A stretch of 64,000 bases of DNA from CBDIDH01 sp965277595 (GTDB lineage Bacteria; Planctomycetota; Planctomycetia; Isosphaerales; Isosphaeraceae): assembly GCA_965277595.1 (NCBI GenBank), contig CBDIDH010000001.1, positions 1,922,001 through 1,986,000 on the forward strand, read 5' to 3'. Under the pieces are notes generated by a model that saw nothing but the letters and a program-made list of their open reading frames with translations, was not told the DNA's origin and did not search any database. The first letter of the stretch is position 1, and each line of letters begins with the position of its first letter. Below, piece by piece: positions 1-8,604 of the stretch. Both the position numbers and the translations under genes were made by a program.

Positions 1-1
1 G

Positions 2-1174
2 ATTGGCACCGCGGGCAGGGCCGAGGGGAATATCCAGGGGGTTGAGAGCCAGAACATCGTCGCCGCCTGCGATATTGACGACCACCTTCTCGACCGGATT
101 TCCACGCGGTTTCCCAGGGCGAAGACGTACAACGACTTTCGGAAGATGCTCGAACAGAAGGACATCGACGCCGTCGTCGTGAGCACGGCCGACCACACGC
201 ACGCGCCGGCAACCTTGATGGCGCTGGGCCTGGGCAAACACGTTTATTGCGAGAAACCCCTCACGCATACCGTTGACGAGGCCCGACGGGTGGCCGAGGC
301 CGCGACAAAGGCCAGGGTCGCGACCCAGATGGGCACGCAGATCCACGCCGAGAACAATTACCGGCGCGTCGTTGAACTCGTTCAGTCCGGGGCGATCGGG
401 CCGGTTCGTGAGTGCCATGTCTGGGTCAACGGCAAGTCATGGTCGGGCGGAACGAGGCCGACGGAGACCGTCGAGGTTCCCAAAAACCTGCACTGGGACC
501 TCTGGATCGGCCCCGCGCCGATGCGTCCTTACAGCCCGATTTACCAGCCGGCGAACTGGCGGCGGTGGTGGGACTTCGGCAGCGGCACGCTTGGCGACAT
601 GGCCTGTCACTACATGGACCTCCCCTTCTGGGCCCTCGGCCTGAAGCATCCGCTCTCAATCGCGGCCGAGGGACCGCCGGTTGATCCCGAGACGGCCCCC
701 CCCTGGATCTCGGTTCGCTATGACTTCCCCGCGCGGGGCGAACAACCGCCGTTAACCCTGACCTGGCACGATGGCGCGAAGCGACCGCCGATCCTCGCCG
801 AGAAGAAGGACGCCGGGGTCGCCCCCTGGGATGCCGGCGTGCTTTTCGTCGGCGACAAGGGGATGCTTCAGGCCGATTACGGACGACACAGGCTCTTGCC
901 CGAGGCCGACTTCAAGGACTTCACGGCCCCCGAGCCGACGATTCCCAACTCGATCGGGCATCACAACGAGTGGATTCAGGCGTGCAAGACCGGCAGCCCG
1001 ACCACCTGCAATTTCACCTATTCGGGCGCCCTGACCGAGACCGTCTTGCTCGGCAACGTCGCCTATCGGGTCGGTCAGAAACTGGCATGGGACCCCGTCG
1101 CGCTCAAGGCTTCGAACTGTCCCGAGGCCAACCGCTATATCCGCAAGGAATACCGAGCGGGCTGGACCCTTTGA
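2..1174 (+). CDS. Gfo/Idh/MocA family oxidoreductase (5' end cut by window)
   Basis: The frame is open from base 2, so the start codon lies before the window; the in-frame ATG at 146 is internal. The first residues read IGTAGRAEGN, a Rossmann NAD(P)-binding turn, followed by a beta strand ending in the acidic CDID. An EKP motif (YCEKPLTH, bases about 248-271) is the usual cofactor/substrate lysine region of Gfo/Idh/MocA enzymes, and the C-terminal half carries the alpha/beta substrate domain (GDMACHYMDLPFW). Family members oxidise or reduce sugars and inositols with NAD(P). The substrate cannot be read from the sequence. It converges on glmS with a 26-bp gap and no obvious terminator. Confidence 0.9.
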   Translation: MGTAGRAEGNIQGVESQNIVAACDIDDHLLDRISTRFPRAKTYNDFRKMLEQKDIDAVVVSTADHTHAPATLMALGLGKHVYCEKPLTHTVDEARRVAEAATKARVATQMGTQIHAENNYRRVVELVQSGAIGPVRECHVWVNGKSWSGGTRPTETVEVPKNLHWDLWIGPAPMRPYSPIYQPANWRRWWDFGSGTLGDMACHYMDLPFWALGLKHPLSIAAEGPPVDPETAPPWISVRYDFPARGEQPPLTLTWHDGAKRPPILAEKKDAGVAPWDAGVLFVGDKGMLQADYGRHRLLPEADFKDFTAPEPTIPNSIGHHNEWIQACKTGSPTTCNFTYSGALTETVLLGNVAYRVGQKLAWDPVALKASNCPEANRYIRKEYRAGWTL

Positions 1175-1200
1175 ACCAGCCCCGTCGTCGGCGACTCAGG

Positions 1201-3036
1201 TCATTCCACGGTCACGCTCTTGGCCAGGTTCCGCGGCTTGTCGATGTCGCAGCCGCGGAGCAAGGCGACGTGATAGGAGAGAAGTTGGAGCGGCACGACC
1301 GCGAGCAAGGGCTGGACGATCTCGGGCACGTCGGGAATCGGCAAGAAGACATCGGCGAGTGATTTCAGGGACTCATCCCCGTCGGTGCCGACGGCGATGA
1401 TCCGGCCGTGTCGGGCCTTGACCTCCTCGACGTTGCTTAATGTCTTGGCGTGCAAGGAGCCGCGCGGGGCGACGATCACCGTCGGGGTCTCGGGATCAAC
1501 CAGGGCGATTGGCCCGTGCTTCATCTCGGCCGTCGGATACCCTTCGGCGTGGATGTAGCTGATTTCCTTGAGCTTGAGCGCTCCTTCGAGAGCGACGGGG
1601 AAGTGAAGGTCGCGGCCGAGGTAAAGAGCGCTTCTTGCCGTTTCGAACGATCGGGCGGCCTCGGCGATCAAGGGTTCGGTCGCCAGGATCTGGCCGATCG
1701 CCTGGGGAATCGATTCGATCGCATCGACGATGGCCAGGCCATCGCTGAAGGAAAGGTGGCGAAGGCGGCCGAGATACAGAGCCAGAAGGGTCATCACCGT
1801 GACCTGCGCCAGGAAGGCTTTCGTGCTGGCGACGCCGACTTCGGGTCCGGCGTGAAGGTAGATTCCGCCATCGGCCTCGCGGGCAATCGTGCTGCCGACG
1901 GTGTTGACGATCGCCAGGGTCGGGTGCCCGTGCCGTTTTGACTCGCGGAGCGCACCCAGCGTATCGGCCGTCTCGCCCGACTGGCTGAGGACGAAAACAA
2001 GCGTCCGGTCGTCGAGCGGAGCGTTCCGGTAGCGGAACTCGCTGGCGTATTCGACCTCGACGGGGAGGTGGGCGAGGCGTTCGATCAGGTATTCGCCGAC
2101 GAGCGCCGCGTGCCAGCTCGTGCCGCAGGCGGCGAAGACGACCCGGCGGATTCGTCGAAGCTGGCGGACCGAGAGGTTTAAACCGCCGAAGACCGCCGTG
2201 GCCTCGGCGCGTCTCAGGCGACCGCGACAGGCGTTTTCGACGGTGTCCGGCTGCTCGCGGATTTCCTTGAGCATGTAATGCGCATGGCCGCCGAGTTCGA
2301 CGGCGTCGGGTTTCCAGTCGATCCGGTCGACCCGAGGGGTGATCGAGCCGCGATCACGGTGGCGAACCTCGAAGCCCGTCGGCGTCAGGCGGACCGCCTC
2401 GCCATCTTGCAAGAAGGCGACACGACCTGTATACGGCGCGATGGCCAGCGGGTCGCTGGCGAGGTAATGCTCGTCGTCTCCAAGACCAACGACCAGCGGA
2501 CTGCCGAGCTTGGCGCCCACGACCTGACCGGGGTATCGCGGGCTGACCACGCCCAGGCCGTAGGTTCCTTCCAGCTTCGGCAAGGCACGCTGAACCGCCT
2601 GAAAGAGGTCCCCCTCGGACTCCATCTCATGGGCGATCAGGTGGGCGATCACCTCGGTATCGGTCTGGCTGACGAAGACGTAGCCGAGCGCCTCAAGCTC
2701 GCGTCGGAGCGTGGCATGGTTCTCGATCACGCCGTTATGCACGACGGCCACCTCGCCGCGATGGCCGCCGAGATGCGGGTGGGCGTTGCGATCGTTCGCC
2801 GGTCCGTGCGTCGCCCAGCGGGTATGGCTGATCCCGCAGGTGCCCGCGGCTGGTTCCAGCGTCAACGATTCTTCGAGCACGCGGACTCGCCCCGCTTTTT
2901 TGCGAAGGATCATCCGATGCTTATCGACCGTGGCGACCCCCGCGCTATCGTAGCCGCGGTACTCCAGGCGGCGGAGACCGGCGACAAGAATCGGGCTTGC
3001 GTCCTGACTGCCCGTGTATCCGACAATTCCGCACAC
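1201..3036 (-). CDS. glmS: Glutamine--fructose-6-phosphate aminotransferase (isomerizing)
   Basis: Makes glucosamine-6-phosphate from fructose-6-phosphate and glutamine, the first step to UDP-GlcNAc for cell-wall and other glycans; cytoplasmic. I place the start at GTG 3036 because the next codon is the catalytic N-terminal Cys (CGIVGYTG), which must follow the initiator Met, and a GGAGG lies 8 bases upstream (3045-3049). The product is 611 aa, normal for the family. Order: class-II glutaminase domain (about 1-230), then two SIS isomerase domains (AACGTSWHAAL, LSQSGETADT, ASTKAFLAQV) and the typical end NLAKSVTVE. An in-frame upstream ATG would add residues before the catalytic Cys and is rejected. 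Confidence 0.97.
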   Translation of the reverse strand: MCGIVGYTGSQDASPILVAGLRRLEYRGYDSAGVATVDKHRMILRKKAGRVRVLEESLTLEPAAGTCGISHTRWATHGPANDRNAHPHLGGHRGEVAVVHNGVIENHATLRRELEALGYVFVSQTDTEVIAHLIAHEMESEGDLFQAVQRALPKLEGTYGLGVVSPRYPGQVVGAKLGSPLVVGLGDDEHYLASDPLAIAPYTGRVAFLQDGEAVRLTPTGFEVRHRDRGSITPRVDRIDWKPDAVELGGHAHYMLKEIREQPDTVENACRGRLRRAEATAVFGGLNLSVRQLRRIRRVVFAACGTSWHAALVGEYLIERLAHLPVEVEYASEFRYRNAPLDDRTLVFVLSQSGETADTLGALRESKRHGHPTLAIVNTVGSTIAREADGGIYLHAGPEVGVASTKAFLAQVTVMTLLALYLGRLRHLSFSDGLAIVDAIESIPQAIGQILATEPLIAEAARSFETARSALYLGRDLHFPVALEGALKLKEISYIHAEGYPTAEMKHGPIALVDPETPTVIVAPRGSLHAKTLSNVEEVKARHGRIIAVGTDGDESLKSLADVFLPIPDVPEIVQPLLAVVPLQLLSYHVALLRGCDIDKPRNLAKSVTVE

Positions 3037-3136
3037 GTTGAAATCCTCCACGTCGAAAAACGGCGGCATCAATCAAACGTCTGCGTCGTTCGGGTGCATG
3101 AATGCCCCTGGCCTTCAAAACTTTTGGCGGAGTGTC

Positions 3137-3748
3137 TCAGTCGACCGCCTGTTCCGATTTCACGTCGTTTTGTGCGGTCGCAACCGCGGCGTTTGGCGGA
3201 AAGAGAGCACCGACGCGGCAGGCAAAGCCGGGGAGAACGTCTTCTCCCTGGAGATTGTCATTTTCGGTGAGAAACGCCGACGTGAAATCGGCTCGATGGA
3301 CCCGCACGACCCGGACGTCGGGGTTGATCACCCAGACGAGCGAGACACCCGCCCTGAGGTATTCCATGACCTTCTCGTCAACTTCCGAGGCGAGGTCGTG
3401 GGGAGAGACCACCTCGACGGCGAGGTCGGGAGCAATCTGAACCCATCCTCTGGGAATTTGATCGCCTGGAAGCCGGCCGTTTTTGATGAACGAGACGTCG
3501 GGGCGGCGCACCTTACTGGGATTCTCGGGGAAACACTGATAACCGCTGTCGGACGTCCAGAGCGTGCCGATCGGGTGATCCTTGAGATACAGGCGTATGT
3601 AAAAAAATAGTTCGCCGCCGATCCAACTCGAAATGGCACCCATCTTTCGCTCCACGAGGCGACCGTCGACGAGTTCATAATCCTTCTCGTCGGGCATGGC
3701 GAGCAGGTCATCGGGCGTGATCGCGATCTTTTCCGCCAGGACGCTCAT
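3137..3748 (-). CDS. Uma2 family (DUF820) putative endonuclease
   Basis: 203 aa starting at ATG 3748, with GGAGGG five bases upstream. The reading frame stays open far upstream, but only through a 7-bp repeat array, so the long version is not the gene. The fold is restriction-endonuclease-like (PD-(D/E)xK): RRPDVSFI holds P83-D84, DLAVEVVSPHD gives E112, and K126 follows. The start MPDEKDYELVDGRLVER and the WVINPDVRVVRV strand are typical of DUF820/Uma2. These proteins are very common in planctomycetes and cyanobacteria; the biological role is unknown. It lies alone beside the repeat array. Confidence 0.85.
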   Translation of the reverse strand: MSVLAEKIAITPDDLLAMPDEKDYELVDGRLVERKMGAISSWIGGELFFYIRLYLKDHPIGTLWTSDSGYQCFPENPSKVRRPDVSFIKNGRLPGDQIPRGWVQIAPDLAVEVVSPHDLASEVDEKVMEYLRAGVSLVWVINPDVRVVRVHRADFTSAFLTENDNLQGEDVLPGFACRVGALFPPNAAVATAQNDVKSEQAVD

Positions 3749-3840
3749 GGAATCCCTCCGCGCACGTCGATCGGCCGGGGCACCGCGAGGATTATAGGTT
3801 TCTTTCCCACTTTTGTCAGCGAGACTCGGGATCGCGGGAA

Positions 3841-4064
3841 GGGCAGAGGGCAAAGGACAGAGGACAGAGGGCAGAGGGCAATGGGTAGAGGGCAAAGGAC
3901 AGAGGGCAGAGGGCAAAGGACAGAGGGCAGAGGGCAAAGGGCAGAGGGCAAAGGGCAGAGGGCAAAGGACAAATTTCGAGAATGGTCGATGATGAGGCTT
4001 CGATGACATGCCCTTTGTCCTCTGCCCTTTGCCTTCTGCCCATTGCCCTCTGTCCTTTGCCCTC
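3841..4064. repeat. Inverted array of 7-bp repeats (GGRCARA)
   Basis: Bases 3841-3973 are exactly 19 tandem heptamers of the form GGGCAGA, GGGCAAA or GGACAGA, with no length slippage. After a 35-base spacer, 4009-4064 holds 8 heptamers of the opposite orientation (TGCCCTT, TGTCCTC and so on), so the two arms can pair imperfectly into a large hairpin or cruciform. The array sits upstream of the Uma2 gene and creates spurious open frames rich in LCPLPSA. The heptad period recalls the STRR heptanucleotide repeats of filamentous cyanobacteria (analogy only). Two other inverted 7-bp-period loci with a different unit occur near 33.0 and 60.85 kb. Confidence 0.95.
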
Positions 4065-4498
4065 GGGAGCTTGCGACAATTCGAGGCAATTTCGGAGGAC
4101 GAAACGTCAAAAAATCGAGAAACTTGAGTCGCGGAAGCCGGTCCGATTTCGAACGTCTGGAACGCGGGATCAGCCGGCCGGAAGGTCGGAAGAATCCAGG
4201 CGGAAGTTGGCCGAAAGTGGCGTTGACACGTTTGGCCGACTTGTCGATAGTATCGCCCGGACGGGTCGAGATCGGATCGAATCGAATCGAGGCGCGGTTG
4301 ACCACCGCGAGGAAACGAAGGACCGATCAACCGTCCCGCTCGATGATTCGCAACGTGGAAACGCGGAATGGATTCAGGGCCGCAAGGACGGGGGCCTGGC
4401 GCGTGGAGCCTTTTCCCGCCCTTTTGCCGCGGTTTGACAGTCAACACCCTTGACGTCCCCAGGCGCGTCCAAGAGCAACCAAGGATGGGGTCTCACCA
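4065..4498. other. Non-coding upstream region of the glycan operon
   Basis: No convincing gene. Small frames here are rich in Arg/Ser and continue into the heptad array. The region contains the putative promoter at 4223-4251 and short ATCGA-type direct repeats near 4270-4290. It ends with an AAGGA-type sequence before the ATG at 4499. Confidence 0.5.
4223..4251 (+). promoter_or_regulatory. Putative sigma70 promoter for the glycan operon
   Basis: TTGACA (4223-4228) is followed after 17 bases by GATAGT (4246-4251), four of six matches to the -10 consensus. It would give a leader of about 240 bases before the epimerase ATG at 4499. A perfect -35 at ideal spacing is notable in this GC-rich context, but it is a sequence match only. 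Confidence 0.45.
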
Positions 4499-5428
4499 AT
4501 GCGTATTCTGGTCACCGGCGGCGCCGGTTATGTCGGCTCGACGCTGGTTCCGATGCTCCTCGAACAGGGGCACCGCGTTCGGGTTTACGACAGCCTCAAG
4601 TTCGGCGGTCACGGGCTCTTGCCCTGCTGTCAGAACCGATTCTTCGAGCTGGTCAAGGGGGACGTCACCGACCCCGCCGGTCTCAAGACCGCGCTCGACG
4701 GCGTGGAAGCCGTGATTCATCTCGCGGCGATCGTGGGCTATCCCGCCTGCAAGAAAGAGCCGCAAGTCGCCCAGGCGACGAACGTCGAGGGAACCCGCAA
4801 CCTTTTGAACCTGCGCAAGGCCGACCAGAAGGTCATCTTCGCGTCGACCGGCAGCATTTACGGGTCGATCCCCGACTACGTCTGCAACGAGAACACGCCC
4901 ACCGCCCCGATCACCCTCTACGGCGAGACCAAGGCCGCCGCCGAGGAAATGGTCTTGAAGGCCGGCAACAGCGTCGCCTATCGGTATGCCACGGCCTTCG
5001 GCGTGAGCAACCGGATGCGGCTCGACCTGATGCCGAACGACTTCACCTATCAGGCCGTCAAGAACCGCAGCCTGATCGTCTACGAAGGGGGATTCAAGCG
5101 AACCTTCGTCCATGTCCGCGACATGGCCCGATCGATCATCTTCGCCCTGGAAAAGTGGGACACGGTCAAGGACGACGTCTACAACGTCGGCCACGAGAGC
5201 ATGAACTTCACCAAGGAAGACGTCGCCCGCAAGGTCCTGGAACACGTTGACTACTACCTCCACTTCGCCGAGGTCGGCACCGACGCCGATCAGCGCAACT
5301 ACGAGGTCTCTTACGAGAAGATCCGCAAGAAAGGCTTTGAGACGACGGTTGACCTCGACCGCGGCGTCGCCGAACTCGTTCGCGCGGCCAAGCTGATCGA
5401 GTTCCAGAACCCCTTCGCCAACGTCTGA
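4499..5428 (+). CDS. NAD-dependent sugar-nucleotide epimerase/dehydratase (extended SDR)
   Basis: 309 aa. The N-terminal Rossmann motif is TGGAGYVG (residues 6-13). The extended-SDR catalytic set is visible: serine in the FASTGSIYG segment (about 115-122) and Y141-GET-K145. Enzymes of this group interconvert or dehydrate nucleotide sugars such as UDP-glucose in the cytoplasm; the exact substrate is not determinable here. It is the first gene of a same-strand group with a small secreted protein, a GDP-fucose-synthase-like protein and a glycosyltransferase, which points to precursor supply for a surface glycan. A putative promoter lies at 4223-4251. Confidence 0.9.
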   Translation: MRILVTGGAGYVGSTLVPMLLEQGHRVRVYDSLKFGGHGLLPCCQNRFFELVKGDVTDPAGLKTALDGVEAVIHLAAIVGYPACKKEPQVAQATNVEGTRNLLNLRKADQKVIFASTGSIYGSIPDYVCNENTPTAPITLYGETKAAAEEMVLKAGNSVAYRYATAFGVSNRMRLDLMPNDFTYQAVKNRSLIVYEGGFKRTFVHVRDMARSIIFALEKWDTVKDDVYNVGHESMNFTKEDVARKVLEHVDYYLHFAEVGTDADQRNYEVSYEKIRKKGFETTVDLDRGVAELVRAAKLIEFQNPFANV

Positions 5429-5514
5429 CGCGGCCTTCGATTCTTTTACGACCGATGGACGATGGTTGGCCGAACGGAAGAAACGGCCAACCATTCGCCG
5501 GGGGGCGAGAATCC

Positions 5515-5820
5515 ATGCGGTATGCAAGAAACTGGTTGGCGATCGGCGTTGCGATCGCCTGTTTTGCGACTCCGGCGGCGTCGGCGGGAGAACCGGTCGA
5601 GACTCCTGAAGCCGTCTCGGCGCGGTTGAACCCGTACGTCATCCGCGAGCCGCTCTTCAAGACACCCGACATCCCGCCGGTCAAGCCGCCGCCCCGGGGC
5701 GGATACGTCCGGGCGGCGCGTTCGCACGTCCTCGGCCCGGTCGCGAAGCTGCGACGCGCACGGTTCACGCTGTCCAAGATCAGGCAACTCAAGGCGGAAC
5801 GAGGCAGTTCGTTGCGATGA
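5515..5820 (+). CDS. Small secreted protein, unknown function
   Basis: I choose the ATG at 5515 (101 aa) over the in-frame ATG at 5455 because it gives a clean signal peptide: MRYARNW, a hydrophobic stretch IGVAIACFATPA and an AxA-type cleavage site ASAGE. The mature part is short, basic and proline-rich (PDIPPVKPPPRGGY) and has no recognised domain. It lies 86 bases after the epimerase and 51 bases before the next sugar-nucleotide gene, so it is probably co-transcribed with glycan genes. No function is assigned. Confidence 0.6.
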   Translation: MRYARNWLAIGVAIACFATPAASAGEPVETPEAVSARLNPYVIREPLFKTPDIPPVKPPPRGGYVRAARSHVLGPVAKLRRARFTLSKIRQLKAERGSSLR

Positions 5821-5871
5821 GAGAAGACCCCCCGCTTCTCAACGCAAAAAGGCCAACCGGAGAAGACATCC

Positions 5872-6834
5872 ATGAAAAGCTTCTGGTCGGGCAAGAAGGT
5901 CACCGTCACCGGCGGCGCGGGGTTCCTCGGACAGCACCTCGTCCGACGCCTTCAGGGGTTCGGGGCGACCGTGTTTGTCCCCCGTCAGCGTGATTACAAC
6001 CTCACGGCGCTCGACGCCTGCATGAAGTGCCTGCTCGAACACCCTTGCGACGTCCTCTTTCACGCCGCCGCGTATTACGGCGGAATCGGCATCAACGTCA
6101 GTGAGCCGGCCAAGTTGTACTATACGAACCTCGTCATGGGCGCGAACCTGATGGAGGCCGCCCGGCTGGCGAAGGTCGAGAAATTCGTCGCCGTCGGCAC
6201 CGCCTGTAGCTACCCCGGCTATCTCGAAGGCGAGCTGAAGGAAGAGGATCTCTGGGCCGGTCCCTGTCACGCGAGCGTCGTGAACTACGGCCTGACGAAG
6301 AAGATGATGGCCGTGCAGGCTCTCGCCTACAAGCGGCAGTACGGGCTCGACTCGATCCACGTGATCCTGACGAACCTGTACGGGCCAGGCGATTCGTACA
6401 ATCCCGAGCGGTCGCACGTCGTGGCCGCCCTGGTCAGGAAGTTCGTGGAAGCGGAGATGGCGAAGGCCCCGAGCGTCGAGGTCTGGGGGACCGGCAAGCC
6501 GGTCCGCGAGTTCCTTTACGTCGAGGACTGCGCCGATGCGATCGTGCTCGCGGCGGAGAAGTACGATGATTGTGCCTTGCCCTTGAACATCGGCACGGGG
6601 ATCGGCACGACGATCCGCGAGCTTTCCGACGCGGTCTGCGCCGCGTCGGGTTATCAAGGCAAGATGGTCTGGAACTCCGATAAGCCCGACGGCGCGGCCA
6701 AGAAGGTCCTCGACGTCACCCGGATGAAGCAGGCGCTGGAAGGTTGGACGCCACCGACCGACCTGAAAGCGGGACTGGCCAAGACGGTTGCCTGGTACCG
6801 GGCCAACAAGGCCCAGGCGGATACCAAGTGGTAA
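5872..6834 (+). CDS. GDP-L-fucose synthase-like NAD-dependent epimerase/reductase
   Basis: 320 aa, extended SDR. TGGAGFLG (13-20) binds the cofactor and Y139-GLT-K143 is the catalytic pair. The segments YYGGIGINVSEPAKLYY, CSYPG and TNLYGPGDSYNPERSHV closely follow the pattern of GDP-L-fucose synthase (Fcl/WcaG), which converts GDP-4-keto-6-deoxymannose to GDP-L-fucose. No GDP-mannose 4,6-dehydratase (Gmd) gene lies in the window, so the fucose assignment is family-level. Its stop overlaps the proposed GTG start of the next glycosyltransferase, suggesting translational coupling. Confidence 0.85.
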   Translation: MKSFWSGKKVTVTGGAGFLGQHLVRRLQGFGATVFVPRQRDYNLTALDACMKCLLEHPCDVLFHAAAYYGGIGINVSEPAKLYYTNLVMGANLMEAARLAKVEKFVAVGTACSYPGYLEGELKEEDLWAGPCHASVVNYGLTKKMMAVQALAYKRQYGLDSIHVILTNLYGPGDSYNPERSHVVAALVRKFVEAEMAKAPSVEVWGTGKPVREFLYVEDCADAIVLAAEKYDDCALPLNIGTGIGTTIRELSDAVCAASGYQGKMVWNSDKPDGAAKKVLDVTRMKQALEGWTPPTDLKAGLAKTVAWYRANKAQADTKW

Positions 6835-8351
6835 GCACAACTCAAGGATTGAGCCCCGACACCCCCGCGACGGATGCGGGGGGTCGGCTGCCCCAGGGAG
6901 TGGGGCGTTTCGTCTGGGGGCGCTGGCTCCGGCCTCGCCCCGTGGCCAACCGCCGTTGGCGCGCGGAACCCGCTTCGCCCGAGCCCGGCGGCCTCTCGGC
7001 GCCCAAGACGCCCCTCGCCGAGACCGAAACCGAGACCGAGACCTGTCCTCGTCGTCTCCTCTTCATCAATCAATATTACTGGCCCGACCACGCCTCGACC
7101 GCGCAGCACCTCACCGACCTCGTCGAGGCGCTCGCGGCCGAGGGGCACGAATGCCACGTCCTCTGCGCCCAGGGGGGGTACAAGCCCGGCTCGCCCCGAC
7201 CTCCGGCCTATGAACTCCGCAACGGCGTGCACATCCACCGCGTTCCGGCCACCTCGCTCGGCCGCAAGAACACGCTCTTTCGGATGACCGATTACCTCAG
7301 CTTTTACGCAAGGGCGCTGGCCCTGGGACTCTCCTTGCCGCGGTTTGATGTGATCGTGACCCTGACCACGCCGCCGATCATCGGCCTGATCGGCACGCTC
7401 TTGCGACGCTTCAAGGGGTCGCGGCATGTCTACTGGAGCATGGACCTGCATCCCGACGCCAGCCTCGCTCTCGGCCGGATGTCGCGCACAAACCCGATTG
7501 TCGCCTGGCTCGCCTGGCTGAGTGATTTCGTCTATCGGCAGGCGGACAAGGTCGTCGTTCTCGGCCCGTACATGGCCGACCGCATCCTCGCCAAGCAGGT
7601 CCGGCCCGACCGCGTCACGACGATTCCCGTCTGGAGCCGGCTCGATGAGATTTACCCGATCCCCCGCGAAGGCCACCCGCTCCGCGCCGAGCTTGGCCTG
7701 GCCGATAAGTTCGTGGCGATGTACTCAGGCAACCTCGGCCTCGCGCACTCGACCGACGAGTTCCTCAGCGCCGCCCGGCAACTCCGCGACCGCGACGACA
7801 TGGTCTTCCTCTTCGTCGGCGACGGCCCGCGCATGGCCGAGGTTCGCGCCGCGCAATCGGCCGAGAACCTGACGAACATCCGTTTCCTCGATTACTTCCC
7901 CCGCGAACAACTTCACGCGTCCCTCTCTGTCGCCGACGCCCATCTGATCTCGATGCGGCCCGAAATGACGGGAATCGTTGTTCCAGGCAAGCTTTACGGC
8001 GTAATGGCCTCGGGCCGACCGGCCATCTTCGTCGGTCCCGACCACTGCGAATCGGCCGACACGATCCGCCAGGCCGGTTGCGGCCTGACCGTTCGCCTCG
8101 GCGATGCCGAAGGACTCGTCGAGGCGCTCACCCGCCTTGCCGCCGAGCCGGCTCTCGCCTCGGAAATGGGCGCGAACGGCCGTTCGTCGTTCCTGGCCAG
8201 TCACGAGCGCGGGCCGTGTTGCTCGCGATGGTCGCAGGTCATCGGCGACCTCGTCGCCCGCCCTCGACCGACCCTCTCCGGGCCTCGACGCCCCGTGGCC
8301 AACCCGCTCTCACGCACCTTCTCCGCGCGGATCATCCGGGGAGCCGTCTGA
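6828..8351 (+). CDS. Glycosyltransferase family 4 (WbuB-like)
   Basis: Transfers a sugar from a nucleotide donor to a growing glycan or lipid acceptor at the cytoplasmic face. The catalytic fold begins at RRLLFINQYYWPDH, contains the middle segment WSRLDEIYPI, and ends with the C-terminal GT-B donor site (FVGDGPRM, RPEMTGIVVPGKLYGVMASGRP). I place the start at GTG 6828, which overlaps the preceding stop by seven bases and follows a GGCGGA. Between it and the fold lies about 75 residues of low-complexity sequence ending in an ETETETET run, unusual for GT4 enzymes, so a later start remains possible. Product 507 aa. Confidence 0.85.
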   Translation: MVSTTQGLSPDTPATDAGGRLPQGVGRFVWGRWLRPRPVANRRWRAEPASPEPGGLSAPKTPLAETETETETCPRRLLFINQYYWPDHASTAQHLTDLVEALAAEGHECHVLCAQGGYKPGSPRPPAYELRNGVHIHRVPATSLGRKNTLFRMTDYLSFYARALALGLSLPRFDVIVTLTTPPIIGLIGTLLRRFKGSRHVYWSMDLHPDASLALGRMSRTNPIVAWLAWLSDFVYRQADKVVVLGPYMADRILAKQVRPDRVTTIPVWSRLDEIYPIPREGHPLRAELGLADKFVAMYSGNLGLAHSTDEFLSAARQLRDRDDMVFLFVGDGPRMAEVRAAQSAENLTNIRFLDYFPREQLHASLSVADAHLISMRPEMTGIVVPGKLYGVMASGRPAIFVGPDHCESADTIRQAGCGLTVRLGDAEGLVEALTRLAAEPALASEMGANGRSSFLASHERGPCCSRWSQVIGDLVARPRPTLSGPRRPVANPLSRTFSARIIRGAV

Positions 8352-8399
8352 CCTCGCCTTCCTTGCCGTGAAGGTTTCGCTTCCGTACCGAGAATCCTT

Positions 8400-8513
8400 C
8401 CCGGGTGTCGCGCCGCGCGACACCCGGGACGCTGCGTTGACCTCCCAAAGTGTCGCGCCGCGCGACACCCGGGACGCTGCGTTAACTTCCCAAAGTGTCG
8501 CGCCGCGCGACAC
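8400..8513. repeat. Three 45-bp units, each carrying a GC-rich palindrome
   Basis: GTGTCGCGCCGCGCGACAC begins at 8405, 8450 and 8495, exactly 45 bases apart. Each is a 9-bp perfect inverted repeat around a central C. The first copy is embedded in a 14-bp-armed palindrome running from CCCGGG at 8400 to CCCGGG at 8428. The region between palindromes (GACGCTGCGTT, CTTCCCAAA) is nearly identical between copies. The array lies just after the glycosyltransferase stop and before a TlpA-like gene. There is no T-tract, so termination is possible but not shown. There are no unique spacers, so it is not CRISPR. Confidence 0.92.
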
Positions 8514-8604
8514 TTGAGGAACCCGGCCCATTGGCGAGCGGGCGTCTTGCGTGATCCGTTGTGGTCGTTTGGATCGTTGCTTCGGAAAGATTCAGGAGGT
8601 TTTC

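Noticed and set aside
3745..4447. Upstream extensions and frames rich in LCPLPSA
   Set aside because: They are translations of the 7-bp repeat array, not proteins.
8400..8513. Possible CRISPR array
   Set aside because: Only three copies, no unique spacers, and no cas genes in the window.
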